Assembly: GCA_003508835.1 (NCBI GenBank)
Contig: PUFA01000007.1
Location: 12,237,001 to 12,301,000, forward strand
Reading direction: 5' to 3'
Origin: Eonycteris spelaea
Taxonomy: Eukaryota > Chordata > Mammalia > Chiroptera > Pteropodidae
DNA: 64,000 nucleotides
The notes beneath the pieces are model-generated. The model was given only the letters and a program-made list of their open reading frames with translations. It had not been told where the DNA came from and made no database searches. Positions 1-12,164 of the stretch are shown here, piece after piece. Every line of letters begins with the position of its first letter. Position 1 is the first letter of the stretch. The position numbers and the translations under genes were made by a program.

Positions 1-728
1 GCTTAAATCAATAGTCAGTATTTATACTATTATGACTTTTGTAATTTTATTCAATATAGAGCCACATGGTATACCATGATTACATCTCTATTCTTATACA
101 ACTTTCTATTTTTCCTAGGGTTAACAATTAATTTAAAATACTTTATACTCATAGCTAATTTTTAAACATTATCCTCTGTCACTTGAATTCTGATTCTTAT
201 GTTACCTCCTGTTCCCGCTTCAATACTGCCAAATAGTGAGAAGTAACTTCATAGTTTTAAGCTTTCAATTTTAACTGTTAAAATTAATTTGGTGGAAAGG
301 TATGAGGAGTATAAAAATGTTTTTATATAGACAAGACTGAAGATAATATCCGATCTGATATTATTTTTTTATATTTGGTTATAGTACGTAACAACAGCTT
401 AGAAAAATGTACAATTCTGAGGTTTCATTTCTTAAAAAATATTTTGACTCCTCTATAACACACAATGTTTCTCAGATATAAAATAGTTCACAGTTTTCAG
501 CGTTACCCTCAGCTATTTTATTATGCAAAAATCTGAAAAAAATTATTCTGAGTTTGCTGGAAGCCCAAACGTTATTAACAGTTTTAGTTGGAATTTTCTT
601 GAGAGTTTAAAATGATGCACAATCCTCTGAATATGTTTAAGAAATTTAAATGTTAACTTTGCAATTAAAGATTAAAATACATTTTTAAATAGATGCTGAA
701 AATGCTAATCTGAGAAAAAAATACTCAC
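1..728. other. CCDC73 intron 3, start; nothing recognised
   Basis: This is AT-rich sequence immediately after the exon 3 donor (minus-strand gtgagt at 723-728). I see no exon on either strand and no repeat that I can name. The next CCDC73 exon is not visible here. Confidence 0.5.
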
Positions 729-800
729 CTTTTGCCATTTAAGTTCTTGTATCTCCACAATAATTTTACTAATCTGCTCTTCATATTGAATTTCTGCTTC
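729..800 (-). CDS. CCDC73: CCDC73 coding exon 3
   Basis: On the minus strand a 72-base exon lies between a pyrimidine-rich acceptor (cttag, AG at 801-802) and a consensus donor (gtgagt at 723-728). It encodes 24 residues, beginning EAEIQYEEQISK and ending QELKWQK, with no partial codons at either end. The sequence is a heptad-like run of E, I, K and Q, which suits a coiled coil. It continues the [11 protein letters not shown] end of the previous exon exactly as I recall for CCDC73. The family protein is about a thousand residues long, so this is residues 47-70 of a long protein whose remainder lies beyond the left edge. The reading frame is intact. Confidence 0.88.
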
Positions 801-959
801 CTAAGAAGAAGAAGGAAAAGCTAGGAAAACTAAGACTTTAAATCTTCCAGTATTCCAGCCCTTTCTACAGAAAGATAAAAAGAGCATCTTCCCACCCTTA
901 TAACAAAAAATTACAAATTAAATGGACAAACCCATCAGAGAAATGAAGTTTCAGATTAA

Positions 960-2400
960 CCAAGGAATCCAAAATCTGAACAGAGACAGGTGTTTGCTGG
1001 GAGAACAGAACTGCAGTATTTGCTTACCTAGGACATAAGTCATTGAGTACTGATAAGAAACCTCAGCCAAAAGTCCTTAATAAATTGCTAAAGGCAGAAT
1101 GTGGTCTAGTATAAGAACGTGAAACCCCTGGAGGCCCCCAAAATAAGGAGATTTATACCTTCTACCAGGCTTTTCTTCCAGGAAATCAAACAGGCCCTGG
1201 TACTGACAGACAAGAATGGGGAAAAGTCCTGAGAAAGCTTTCTCTTGTGGTACTGGCTGGGGAGAAGAGCAGTTATAGGCATCTTCCTTATTTCCCCTGC
1301 AGACCAAAAACCTTAATCTGCAGGAAAAGGGCAACAAAAACTGTAGCTAAGGACACTAGTGGAAACCTTCTGCAGCCAGGAAAAGGGAACAATAATCACC
1401 ACTGAAAACTCTACTGAGACAGACCTGTCTTCTTTACCTTTTCCAGGAAACAAAAGCTTAATCTACAGGGGAAAGGGCAATAAAAACTACAGCATGAGAG
1501 CACCTGCGAAAGCCCACTGCAGCTAAGAGAAGGCTAGAGGAATAAAACAACAGTTCTATCACTGAAAAAGAGGTAGGAATACGGCTAGGCTCTGCATTTA
1601 AATACAAAGGAAGGATCGAAACTCTTTGAAGACCCAACCCTAAGACTAAGGTTCACTTAAGACTGAGGCTTAATAAGAACATTAGAGAATGGATGCCTTT
1701 GTTCCCCCACCTGCTGCAACCGCCCCACTAACAAGAACAGGAAGATACAGCTGAAAGGACTGCGAAGACTGATTCGCCCTGGGAAGCAGCACATAGGGAG
1801 ACCCAAAGTGGGGAGCCCCAAAGCCAGGCAGGAAGCAGTTATGTAAAAAAACCCTCTGATTTTGTTTAAAATAATGTAATACTCCTAAATTAGCCCACAT
1901 CATAAACACAAAGTATCACCAGAGAAATATGAAGCTTCTTTTGGTTCCATGTATTTAAGGAAATCTCTGTTAAACAAAGTACTAGGTGATAACTAAGCTA
2001 AGGGCACAATGACTTCAGTGGCCAGACATGACAAAAACTGCAGAACTTATATAATTATTTCAGTCAAAAGCAAACAAACAATGACAACAAACAACAACCC
2101 GGGGGAGGGCGAGGAATCTTGATTCCAGAGTTGCCGCATATCCAAAATATCCATGCCCATTTCGAAACAAAAAATTACGAGGCATACAGGAAATTGTGAT
2201 CTATATACAAGAAAAATTAATAGGAACTGTTAATGAGGAAGTGCAGGCAAAGACTTACTAGACAAAGACTTTTAACCCACGGTTTTAAATATGCATAAAG
2301 AGCTAAAAGAAAACATGTACAAAGATACTGCAGCCACTAAAAAGTTAATAAGAGAATGCTACAAACAATTTTATGCTCTCAAATTTGACAACTTACAGAA
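960..2400 (+). mobile_element. Degenerate L1, 5' region
   Basis: This stretch resembles the 5' untranslated region and ORF1-proximal part of an old mammalian L1. It includes the motif of an aggregated 'lactation of a lysine-rich' frame near 2180-2330, a lysine-rich ORF1-proximal signature (gacaaagacttttaa...), and runs straight into reverse-transcriptase sequence after 2400. Two diverged copies of a unit of roughly 140 bases occur at about 1303-1440 and 1444-1560. Both contain the text ttaatct-cagg-aaagggcaa, which suggests tandem promoter monomers. All frames are broken. The left border is uncertain. Confidence 0.5.
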
Positions 2401-3450
2401 ATAGACCAATTCTTCAAAAACTATGAACTACCAAACCTCAACCAAGGTGTTATAGATAATATAATCCTATAAGCATTAACTTAAAATCTCCCCCCAAAAA
2501 CATCCAGGCCCAAAAGGTTTCACTGGAGAATTCTACCTAATATTCAAAGATGAGTTAACACTACTTTTACACAGCCTTTTCCAGAAAAATATAAGGGGAA
2601 GGAGCATATCCTAACTCATTTTTTGAGGCCTGTTTACTATGACACCAAAACCAGACAAAGACTACAAAAAAAGAAAACAAAGACCAATATTCTGACAAGT
2701 TTTGATGGAAAAATCCTTAATACCATATTAGCAAATGGAATCCAACAATGTACACAAAATGATATACCACAATCAAGTAGAGTTTATTCCAGATATGCAA
2801 GGCTGGTTCAACAGTTGGTTAAATTCACCATATCAGTATGTTAAAGAAGAAAAATCACATGACTGTATCAATTATCACAGAAAGGGCATTTGACAAAAAT
2901 CTAAGACTCACCCATGGGGAAAAAAAAAATTCTCAGCCAGTTAGGAATAGAGGGAATTACTTCAACTTAATAAAGAGCATTTATAAAAACATTACATTTA
3001 ACATTTTTAATGATGAAAGAATGAATGCTTTCCCTCTAAGATCAGGAACAAGGCAGGGATATCTACTCTCACTGTCCTTATTCAACATACTACTTACTGG
3101 AATTTCCAGCTACTGCAATAAGGCATAGATAGATGAATGGATAGACAGAAAGAGGAAGACTGGAAGGGGGGAGGAGACAGTGAGAAGAAAAGAGACAGTG
3201 GGGGAGAGACATCAAGGTACAGGGGAGAGAGGAAAGGGAAAGGACAGCAGGGAGGTGGGTGCGAAAAAGAAAAGAAACAGATCAGAGTTCAAAAGAAGTA
3301 AACTGTCTCTATTTGTATATGACAAAATTGTATATATAGAAAATCCCAAAGAATCTATAAAAAATTTCCCAGAACTAATAAATAAGCTCAACAGGGCCAT
3401 GGGATACAAGATGAACACACCCCAAATCAATCACATTTCTATACACTAAC
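2400..3450 (+). mobile_element. Degenerate L1 ORF2 (reverse transcriptase region)
   Basis: Short open pieces in shifting frames carry recognisable L1 ORF2 protein text. They include a segment like the fingers/palm (IQQCTQNDIPQ, then GLVQQLVKF-like) near 2740-2830, an LRSGTRQGY motif near 3040-3060, and a frame ending in MGYKMNTPQINHISIH near 3400-3449. Many stops and frameshifts separate them, so no enzyme can be made. A purine-rich simple repeat (3122-3290) interrupts the element. It is an old L1 of the L1M class by its decay. Confidence 0.85.
3122..3290 (+). repeat. Purine-rich simple repeat within L1
   Basis: The stretch begins with imperfect gata/gatg units and continues as an almost pure run of A and G with aga, gga and gaaa units. 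It splits the L1 ORF2 remnant between the text ending at the RSGTRQGY region and the text resuming near 3290. It appears to be an expansion inside the dead element. Confidence 0.75.
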
Positions 3451-3469
3451 AACAAAAGTGCAGAAGCCA

Positions 3470-3835
3470 AAATGAAACAATTAGGTATATACTTAAACAT
3501 GAATGAGACTGATATGCTGATACACACATGGATGAATTTAAAACATTATGCTGTGTGAAAGAAACCTTACCTAAAAGAGCATATACTGTATGATTCCATT
3601 TATTTGAAATGTCAGGAAAAACAAAATTAATTGAATATGGAAAAAAATGCTTCATGGGAGGGAGTAGGATAGAATTTGCCTGGTAAGGGGCATGCCTGGG
3701 TTGATGAAAACATTTCATATCTTGATAAGGGTTTGCATTATGCAGGTATATGCATCTGTAAAAATTCATAAAATATAGTTAAAATTTGTGTCTTTCATTG
3801 TATGCAAATTTTACTGTAAAGAAAAAAAGCTCTTA
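3470..3835 (+). mobile_element. L1M-type 3' untranslated region
   Basis: The sequence has the usual order of the old L1 3' UTR: a 'gatgaat...aaaacattatgctg' block, then 'tactgtatgattccatttat', then 'atatcttgataagggt' and a final 'actgtaaagaaaaaaagc'. It follows the ORF2 remnant in the same orientation. The ORF2 end has been deleted, because the join at about 3460 skips the C-terminal part. Confidence 0.8.
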
Positions 3836-4127
3836 ACAAATTTGAACTGCTTAATGACATACATTCCAAAGTATTTAGGAAAAGTACACTGATACCTGCA
3901 ATTTACTCTAATAAAATCAAAAATGAAGTTAAAGAAGAAATAGACAGATAACTATGTGACAAACCTAGTAAAATGTTAACAGTGCATGAGTGTTCACTGT
4001 CAAATTCCTTCAGTTCTGCTGCATGTTTCATAATTTTCATAATAAAAGAGAAGAAATAAAGAGTGGATGCTAACAGATAACATGTTTTTGTCATTAAACA
4101 TTTTTTTTAGGACTCTTACACGTTTAT

Positions 4128-4154
4128 TACACACACACACACACACACACACAC
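4128..4154. repeat. (AC)n microsatellite
   Basis: This is an uninterrupted AC dinucleotide tract of about 13 units, within the CCDC73 intron. Confidence 0.97.
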
Positions 4155-4211
4155 TTATGCTATGGTATTCAAAAATAGGCTTTAATGAAAGTTGCCTCAT
4201 TTAAAATGCTT

Positions 4212-4640
4212 TTAGTAGTAAGTAGCAACAACAAACTCCAACTCACAATGGCATATGAGATTTATCTCACATGACAATTACTGAACAATATCATCGAGGA
4301 CTATGAACCTGCCCATCTTTATATTTTGCCATTATCCAAGTGATTATTTTCCTTAGGCTTTTCAACCCTTGGTCACTTTAATTGCAAGCAATAAGGACAA
4401 AAAATGACATTATCCTGCAGTGGAAAAAGTATAATCTCTTAACAAAATGATAAAACTTTTCCCAGAAGCTTCCCAACACACATCTTCTAATATCTCATTG
4501 GCCATAACTAGGTTACATGTCCACTCCTAAACTAGTCATTGGTAAAAGGAGTGCACAGGACCTTTATGAGTGGTTAAGACCAATCAGGATTTACCTCACA
4601 TTGGTGAGAGGTAGACCCTAAGACACAATCTGCCTAAGAC
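4212..4640 (+). repeat. Interspersed repeat family 'R' (copy 1)
   Basis: This is one of about six copies in the window of an old repeat I cannot name with certainty. It starts with a 'agcaacaacaaactccaactcac' block (compare 'ggctgcaaataacagaaa' in the copy at 39.8 kb) and later carries 'ctcattggcc...gttacatgtccactcct...' followed by an 'accaatca' block. It ends with a 16-base tandem duplication (ctaagacacaatctg twice, 4618-4650). Other copies lie near 17.3, 22.7, 39.8, 41.4 and 45.9 kb. Confidence 0.55.
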
Positions 4641-4874
4641 ACAATCTGGGCTCCTCCAACATGGAATAAGGGAAGGAATTGATATCAACAGTAACACATA
4701 TCTCTATAGTCAAATATATTGAAAAAGGAAATAACTGCATACACATTTGGAGGGGAGGTACATATAACATGCATGTTTTCCCAATGCAGTTAAACTGAAA
4801 ATGTGCAAGGTACTGCTTTATGTGCACCTGGTTATACACTTCTCTTTTAGTGGCTAGAGTGGGTTCTGAGATCC

Positions 4875-5101
4875 TACTATGATTTAAGTATTGTTCTAAA
4901 GCATTTTTAATGTATTGATTAATCTTAGGTATAATTTTATGAGGTAAGTACTCTTATTAGCAACATTTTATAGATGAGGAAACTGGTATAGCAAAAGGAT
5001 AAGCAGCTAGCCTCAAGTCACATACTAGGTAAACAGCAGAGCTAGTGTTTCAACCTAGATGATCTGTCTCCAGAGTCTCTGAAACACACCATTGTATTAC
5101 C
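4875..5101 (-). mobile_element. MIR SINE
   Basis: The order 'actatgatttaagtattgttctaaagc', 'ttatagatgaggaaactgg', 'caagtcacatactagg' and 'gtctccagagtctctg' is the reverse complement of a nearly full-length MIR, including the tRNA-related head at the right end. It is an ancient, immobile element. Confidence 0.85.
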
Positions 5102-8100
5102 TTTAAAAGATTGTGGGTCTATAGGATAGTATAGATTGTTATGATATATTCCTTTTCTTCAAAAACTCCAGAATTTAGTCTTCATATCCCACAAAAGTTA
5201 GAAAACCACTCAAAATCATATTACCTATTTTAAATATACAAGTATATTCTGATTATTTGGTAGAACATTTAAAAGAACAAGAAATATGTGTTAAATGGAA
5301 AAACAATAGAATTTAAGAATTACTATGAATGTTTAATATTAACTTTTCAGAGATCATTGTAATAGACTAAGTTGAGTAAAAATATGAAAACAGTTTAAAT
5401 ACTAATTAGGAAAAGAGATATTAAAAATATGAACTTTTAGGCTATACCATGCATATTAGATATTTATCTAGAATATTTTGTAGCTAATCAAACCAAGAAA
5501 CTATCTGAAAGAGTGATTAGTACTTTATTAGACAACATGAGAAAATAAATTGGGCAATTTTGTAAAGGTGGATTATGAGTTTGCAAAGGAGACTACAAGT
5601 ACCCAGTTACAGTTTTGGCTGCTTGAACATGTGCCCGCTGTACATACTATGTCCCTAAATCTGTTCAGGGTCAAGAATTGAAGAGGCCTGACCAATACAC
5701 AGCCCATCTTGTAAAACTACAGCCTGAAGCAAGCACTTTAAAAAAAGCATGACACTTTCTAAAGGTTATAAAGAGTAAATAAACCATCAAATTACTCCTC
5801 TTTTATTGTTTTTGTAAAAACACTTAAATCCTTGTAGTCCTAAGGCAGCTAATAAAAAATAAACACTTTTAAGGTTCTATATCCTTGGATACTTTATTGA
5901 AGTTTCAGATAGGATTTTCTTACAAATTTAATATACTTTTTTTTCACTGACAATTCAATAAGAATTTTTACTAAGAACTTTTGAAATCCACTTGAATAAA
6001 TGGAAGATAAAAATGTAAAGTTCTCCCAAAAAGTAAATAATTTTTAATAGAAAGCATGAAGTTAAATTAAAACCTCATCATCATAGAAGCATTATTATAA
6101 TGTTACCTTTCAGCAATGTGGATAACAGCCATTTTATCAGTTTTCTATGTAATATAAAGATATATATTCTACAAATCATTATAATTAAAAAGGGGTATAA
6201 GCCTACTCATAGCACAACTAATTTTATGGGGCACTGAAACAACAGTTTACTTTCCACATATTATACCATTAATTACCTATTTTCCTTTATAATTTCCTTA
6301 GCAAATCATTGATATTTTATAATATCCAATTTCCATTGGCTTCTATTTATTACTGATTTAAAATTCCAGGATTTACTTCTGTTTATATATTTAATAAACT
6401 GAAAGTGTCCTTTGTCTGAACTCCCATATTTCGTCATAATTCTATTATGTTACAAATCTATACTGTGTGAGAGTAATTCATTTGTATGTTATATTGTAAC
6501 TACTAAATTTTAGACTCTCTTAGGGCAAGACTGAGTAGTAGTTTCCCAAAGGTTATCAAATGAATGCATATTTTATAAGTCTGAAAGTTCTGTGGCAGAA
6601 GTCTTTCATTCCCACTGTATAAGATGATCTGGCTTAGAAATAGATTTTATTTAAAAACTTTCAACCCACTTCCAATGCTTAGAACTCAACAGGTTTCACG
6701 TAAAAGTCTAAATTTCTAGTTTCTCTTCAAAAATTGGAAGAGCTGATAGTAAAAGGCCCATTTTCCTACACGGCAACAATTTTCTGGAGTTGAATGGCAG
6801 ATAGGTTGAACTGAACACCTGGGCTCTCTAGTTCAACACAACTCCTACCCTATTCACATCACATGCCACAAACTGAATGCCGGATGAAGATGAATTTGTG
6901 GCCTCTCTGCTATTGCTCATTCCTACTCATCGGTTATTCTGTAGATATATCTGATAAAGGAATTCACCAGAAATAGTGTCTAACTTCTAAAAAGCACCTA
7001 TTATGGATTTAATATAAACTTTTATTGATCCAGACTGTTTATCTGTAGATTCTTATTAATTTAAAATGTTCTATTTTTTTCAAATATTATCATTACCAAT
7101 TTATATCCACAAGAAAAAAAAGTGGGTAATCTCCCCGTCCCTCATTGTTAATTACAACATAGTTGGTGAAATATAGTTTAGTGGCGTCATAAAGTGGTTT
7201 GTCTGATATTTTCTCATGATTAGACTAGATTTGGGGGAAGAATACCAAGAGGTATCGTTCCCTTCTCATCACATCATGAGTATTTGCTATTCACATAAAT
7301 TCCTGAAAACACATGAATTCTTTCTGGTGATATTAACCTTAATCACTTAAAGTGGTATCTGCCAGGTTTGTCCACAATGAACAACTTTTTTCCTTTGTAT
7401 CTTCTAGTCATTAGAACTTAGTCCACAATTAAGGCAAGCAAAATTAAGCTCCACTTCCTATAAGGAAGGGTATCAAACAATTTGTAAACATGTATAAAAC
7501 CACCACCATAACTTACTAAATCTGGGTAAGATACTGTGTGACAATGCAACAACTGTTTCTCAGTTTCATCCTCTAATTTTAGCATTCAGTAGATCTTGCC
7601 TGCAGCAATTATTACTGTGATATTCCAAGGGTGATTTCTTTATGTCACTCCTTCCTCCTACATTTATTAATTTGAATCTTCTGTAAAGATTTGTTCCAGA
7701 TCTCCATTTATTTATTTATTTACTAATTCATTTATTTATATCAGTAGAGAAAAACAGATATTTATTTTCTGAATTATTATCTGATATTATCATTATTTTG
7801 TTACTTGAATTATTCCAGTATTGTTATGGGAGCTATTTCAGGTTAGCTTCTATATCCTTTTGAAATGTTGTTTTAAGTACTTCCTTACTTTCCAGCACTA
7901 CAAGATGTCCAACCCTAGAATAAGCCATTTCTCTGAGGATATTTAGATAATGATACTTAGAACCAAGATCTGGGCACTAAACATGATTGCTGCTCTTGGA
8001 GTGTCACTACTTCTAGGCCCTTTCAGCACAGCTAGAAAATATATGTACGTATACTGACCTATGTAGATATACATGTCTACATTTCTGTCTTTCTTGTTGT

Positions 8101-8499
8101 AATTATATCATGAGTTCATGCTGATATCTCCAATTCTAATCCAGCTCCACATAGCTCATTCTAGCCTTCCCCTCTAATCTGATATCTTCCTTCAACAGAG
8201 AAAAAACAAATTTTACCTAGCTGTCATTGTCTACAATATGGTTATTTGTTCAACCCTACCACACCTGTAAAATAGTTTGTCTTACTCCCATGAGAAAATT
8301 TACCAATCAGAAATAGCGTTTGTGTATCTTTTTCTCTTCAATCTTACAGTATCAAAAACTGTTTTCCAAAGTTATTTAAGTCAACCTCTTTTCCTACCCA
8401 CTCCTTTCACTGAGGTGATGTCATATATTGGTAAAACAGATACATATATTTTCAGTCTGCATTCCATCCTGGAATTCTTCCCACATCCTGGTTGAACTT
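5102..8499. other. CCDC73 intron 2 stretch, largely unrecognised
   Basis: This is AT-rich intronic DNA. A weak L2-like segment may be present at about 6385-6545 (plus strand; 'ttgtatgttatattgtaactacta...agactctctta' order). A short (ATTT)n run lies at 7705-7740. I see no exon, RNA gene or other named repeat. Confidence 0.4.
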
Positions 8500-9560
8500 T
8501 ATAAAGTTTGTACAGAAGCATGGAGTACTGTTTCTACCACCACTATAAATACAGAATGGTTCATCACTCCCAAAAATTCTCTTATGCTTTCCATTTATAG
8601 TCAATGCCATCCTTCAACACCTAGCAATCACTGACTTGTTTTCCATTCTTATAGCTCTGTCTCTTCCAGGATGTCACATAATTGCATTGTATAATACACA
8701 GCTTCTTGGAACTGGCTTCTTACACTTGGGAAAAAAAAATCATTTAAGATTCATACCTTCATTTTTAAGGATATTTTGGGGAAACAGATTCTAAGTTATT
8801 CTTAGGTTATTCTAAGTTATTCTTTTAGCACTTTGAAGTGTCATTCCATTGTCTTCTGTGCTGAATAATTATTACTGAGAAGTCAACTATCAATCATATT
8901 ATTAATCATTTGAAAATAATGGATATTTTTCCACTCGGGCTACTTTTAAGATTTTCCATTTGGTTTTTCAGTAGTCCTTCTATGTTGTATCTGGGTGTGG
9001 TTTTCTTTGTAGTCATCCTACTTGGAATTCCTGAATCTGTGTGTGGTGTTTCATCATTTGGATATTTTCTGTCATCCAGTTCTCTAATCCTGTCTTCTGT
9101 TGTGTCTGTGCAGCTATTAACTCTATTAAGTTCTTAATTTTGGATATTGTATATTTCACTTCCATAATTTCCATTTGATTCTTTTTTTTAATTTCTACTC
9201 TGGTAAAATTCTCCATTTCTTCTTCTATTTTCTCGGTTTTCTATTTAATTTCTTTGATGTATTGATTATTATATTAAATGTCCTTTTCTATTTAAAATAT
9301 CTTTTTCTATCCAAATCACAGTTTTATTTTTATTCACTGGTTTTTAGATTAGTATTGATCATACAGTATTTCTTGGCAGCCTAATACTTTATTAATTTTT
9401 ATTATAAAACAACATTGAATATAAACCTACAGAAAAGATGCCAAGAACACTACAAAAAACTCTTCCTACGTAACCATGACTCATGATTTGATATATATAT
9501 CCCTCCAGAACTGTTTTCTGTGGTTATTGTTTATTTTGGTTTTTTTTAACAACATGTATT
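8500..9560 (-). mobile_element. L1 fragments, minus strand
   Basis: About 8500-8735 resembles the reverse complement of an L1M 3' end ('caatcactgacttgttttcc', 'aactggcttctta'). About 8735-9180 resembles the reverse complement of an L1 ORF1-proximal or HAL1 region ('tgggtgtggttttctttgtagtcatcc', 'tcatttggatattttctgtcatccagttctctaatcc'). From 9180 to 9560 it is T-rich and probably continues the same debris. Short open frames here belong to these remnants. Confidence 0.65.
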
Positions 9561-10330
9561 TTTTCATTAACAATATATAGGCATTCCTCATGGTACAAAA
9601 TAAACAACTTTCAGTTACCTTGATTTGGTTAAAATACCACCAATTCCCCTACAACATGGTTCAAATTTCAATTACCAAGGTACATTACTGAAAGTAATTG
9701 CAGAAACTTCACTGCTAATCTTTCAATCCACAAATCAAAACAGAAATAACATGTACATCATCATGACCAGTGATCAATCATGTCACTTCTTTCACAGTCT
9801 CTCGATGATTGCTCACTGTGTATCTGTTATTCAGTCAATGCAAAGATAGTAAAGTGCGCAAGGTGTGTTCCCTTCTTGTCTCCCAGTGATAAATTTATAT
9901 AACATATTACCAAAACATATAACCAAAAGAGGGAATTGGACCAAAAAGATGAAAGTGAAGATAAAGAAACAAAGGAGGGAGGAAGATAACACAGAAAGTG
10001 AAATTAATGAAAGTACAGAAGAAAATGCTGACCACAGGAATGTTAATAATGCTACCATTTGAGAAACCCCAGAAATGCTGCCAGAGAAAAACAGAGAAGG
10101 TAAACATATCAACATAAATGAGGAAAATGATTGTGATAAAAAGGATGAAAATGTCCCAGTGGAAGTGATGCCAGCAAAAAAAAATCACATTAAAGGAGCT
10201 CTCAAAGATAACACTGAAAATTGTTAGCAAAGGATAAAAAGTAGGAAGCTAATACAGACTTGAACAAAAGTATTATAATTTGCAAAGGCAGAGAAATGAC
10301 GTTCACTCCATATTGCAAGTTATGCACCAA
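9561..10330. other. Unclassified segment with a broken, highly charged open frame
   Basis: A plus-strand frame is open from 9865 to 10226 apart from one TGA at 10063-10065. The text is very rich in K, E, N and D (for example KKMKVKIKKQRREEDNTE and ENDCDKKDENVPVEV). It ends at a TAG at 10224-10226. This could be a remnant of a transposase or a retrocopied gene, or just purine-rich sequence. I recognise no domain. At 9615-9690 a sequence with weak inverted ends (ttaccttg ... accaaggta) precedes it. There is no splice structure and no poly(A) tail that would settle the origin. Confidence 0.3.
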
Positions 10331-10699
10331 GAATAAAGCAAGCACTGCCAAACTATCTCGTTTAGTTTTTTATAAGGAAATAACACACTTTAATTCTCAA
10401 TGCACTTAATGTTTTAAATTACAGTATACTAAATTAATATTTTTTCATTCTCCTTTACATTTATAACAGAAAGGAAAATGTGATGTTTTCTCAAATGCTT
10501 TTAAGTCAAAGAACAATCATAACTTCTACCATTCATTATTAAGATTGCTTTGCATGTTTTCAACTTGCAGGGTCATTTTTATGGTCCCGCACTACCATAT
10601 ACCGTGTACATCTCTCCCGTGTTAGTACATATGTACCTACCTTATTCTTTTCAAGAGCTACATAATATTCCACAAATCTGATTCAGTCACCCAATTCTG

Positions 10700-10965
10700 C
10701 ATATCAGATCATTCCAAAACTTACTAACTTAAAATAATTTATTAGGACTCACAATTCTGTACTTTGGGCTCACCTGGGCATCTGTTCTGTTTCACATACT
10801 ATAGATATTCATGTAGATGCATTCATTTGGTGCTTTGGCTGGGGCTGGAATGACCATGATGTTCTCTCATTCCAGCCCTTCTCCCCATGTAGCCTTTTAT
10901 CATTAAGTACTCTATTCTGAACTTCATGGCTAGAAGTTATCCTAGACAAAAATGTAAACTGTTCA
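10700..10965 (+). repeat. LTR-like interspersed repeat fragment (tentative)
   Basis: The order 'ttaaaataatttattaggactcacaattctgt', 'gctcacctgggcatctg', 'ctttggctggggctgg' and 'ccatgtagccttt' resembles a MaLR- or MER-type LTR segment in the plus orientation. No clear ends or target duplications were found, so the class is tentative. Confidence 0.4.
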
Positions 10966-11119
10966 TATTTAATGATCAGGAAATTCTATAGTTTTAATTT
11001 GGACAGACAAAATTCAATTTTTATTTATCTTCTGTACTAATAATTTACAACAACGAAGAAAAAATATAATAGTTATTCATTTCTGAAAAATACTGCCAAC
11101 ACTGGGAGTTATTCATCGT

Positions 11120-11816
11120 TTTTAATTATTTCCAGTACTTTGCATTTATTTTATTAGTAGTAGAGTTAAGCAATATTTTTACATATTTTATGATTATTTG
11201 TATTCTTTCTTTTAATTTTTCTATTGGGTTGTCGCCAACATTTTTTAACTTTGTTTTTGGTGGTTTTAATCCCATAGAAACTAATAATTTGTATATCATC
11301 ATATCTAGCCATCTTTTCCTTTAGGAAGGATAGTCTCTATTCCCAAAACTATAAAATTATCTCTAATACTTTCTAGTACTTGTATATCTTTTTCTTTGCA
11401 TTTAGTTTTTTCTCCTAAATTTTATTTTGGTGTGTGATATGTGAATTGCCCAAATGCCTGCCATTTATTGACTTCTTTTTTTCCTCCACTGTATTATTTT
11501 TTACTGATGTATTTATTCCTGCAACAATATCAGATTTTTAATTATTAAAGCATTAGTGCATCTTTTAAAATCTGATAGCAAGCAGCAATTCACTATCTTT
11601 TGAAAATTTTCATGTCTACACTCACATATTTTTCTCTTATTTTTCCAGCTTTACTAAGATATAATTGACATATAACACAAGTTTAAGGTGTACAACATGA
11701 TTTGATATATGTATATATTCATACATTTTTCTTATAGGTATAACTTTAGAATTATTCTGCCAAATTCTAAAATACATCCCACTGGGTTTTTACTGGCATT
11801 GCATTAAGTTTTTGGA
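11120..11816 (-). mobile_element. Old L1 ORF2 fragment with a nested L1 3' end
   Basis: The sequence reads as the reverse complement of a decayed L1 ORF2 (for example 'tgtgtgatatgtgaattgccc' and, after the interruption, 'gggtttttactggcattgcattaag'). At 11641-11727 a separate L1 3' end on the minus strand interrupts it ('actaagatataattgacatataacac...ggtgtacaacatgatttgatatatg'). The nested piece therefore inserted later than the host copy. Confidence 0.7.
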
Positions 11817-11820
11817 CCCT

Positions 11821-12150
11821 GTCTTAGTCTGTTGGGCTTCTAAAACAAAAATACCATAGGCTGGGTAACTTATAAGCAGCAGAAATCTATTTCTCACAGT
11901 TCTGGAAACTGGAAGTCTGAGATTAGGGTGTTTATGTGGTCAGGCTCTGTGTCTGGTGAGAACTGCTTCCCAGTTGATAATGTCAAATGGCAGAAAGGGC
12001 TAAAGATCTTGGCTGGGCCTCTTTCATAAGGGCACTAATCCCTCATGATCCCTCCCAAAGCCCTACCTCCTAATACCATCATACTGGACGTTAGGTTTTG
12101 ACATATGTATTTTGGGAGGACACAAACATTCAGACCATAGCAGCTCCTTT
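11821..12150 (+). mobile_element. MaLR-type LTR (MST/MLT-like)
   Basis: A well-conserved repeat runs from 'tgtcttagtctgttgggcttc' to 'cattcagaccatagcag', passing through 'aataccataggctgggtaacttataa', 'tctcacagttctggaaactgg' and 'cctaataccatcatactgg'. It begins TG and ends close to CA, as LTRs do. I assign it to the ERVL-MaLR group from memory. No internal region is attached, so it is a solitary LTR. Confidence 0.65.
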
Positions 12151-12164
12151 GAAGAAACTTCTAG

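Noticed and set aside
2623..3449. Open pieces in the L1 as a working reverse transcriptase
   Set aside because: Many stops and frame changes separate them and a simple repeat interrupts the frame.
9831..10230. Antisense frames of 94 and 107 codons with membrane-like text
   Set aside because: They are the complement of a purine-rich stretch, which always yields F/L/I/S-rich open frames on the other strand.
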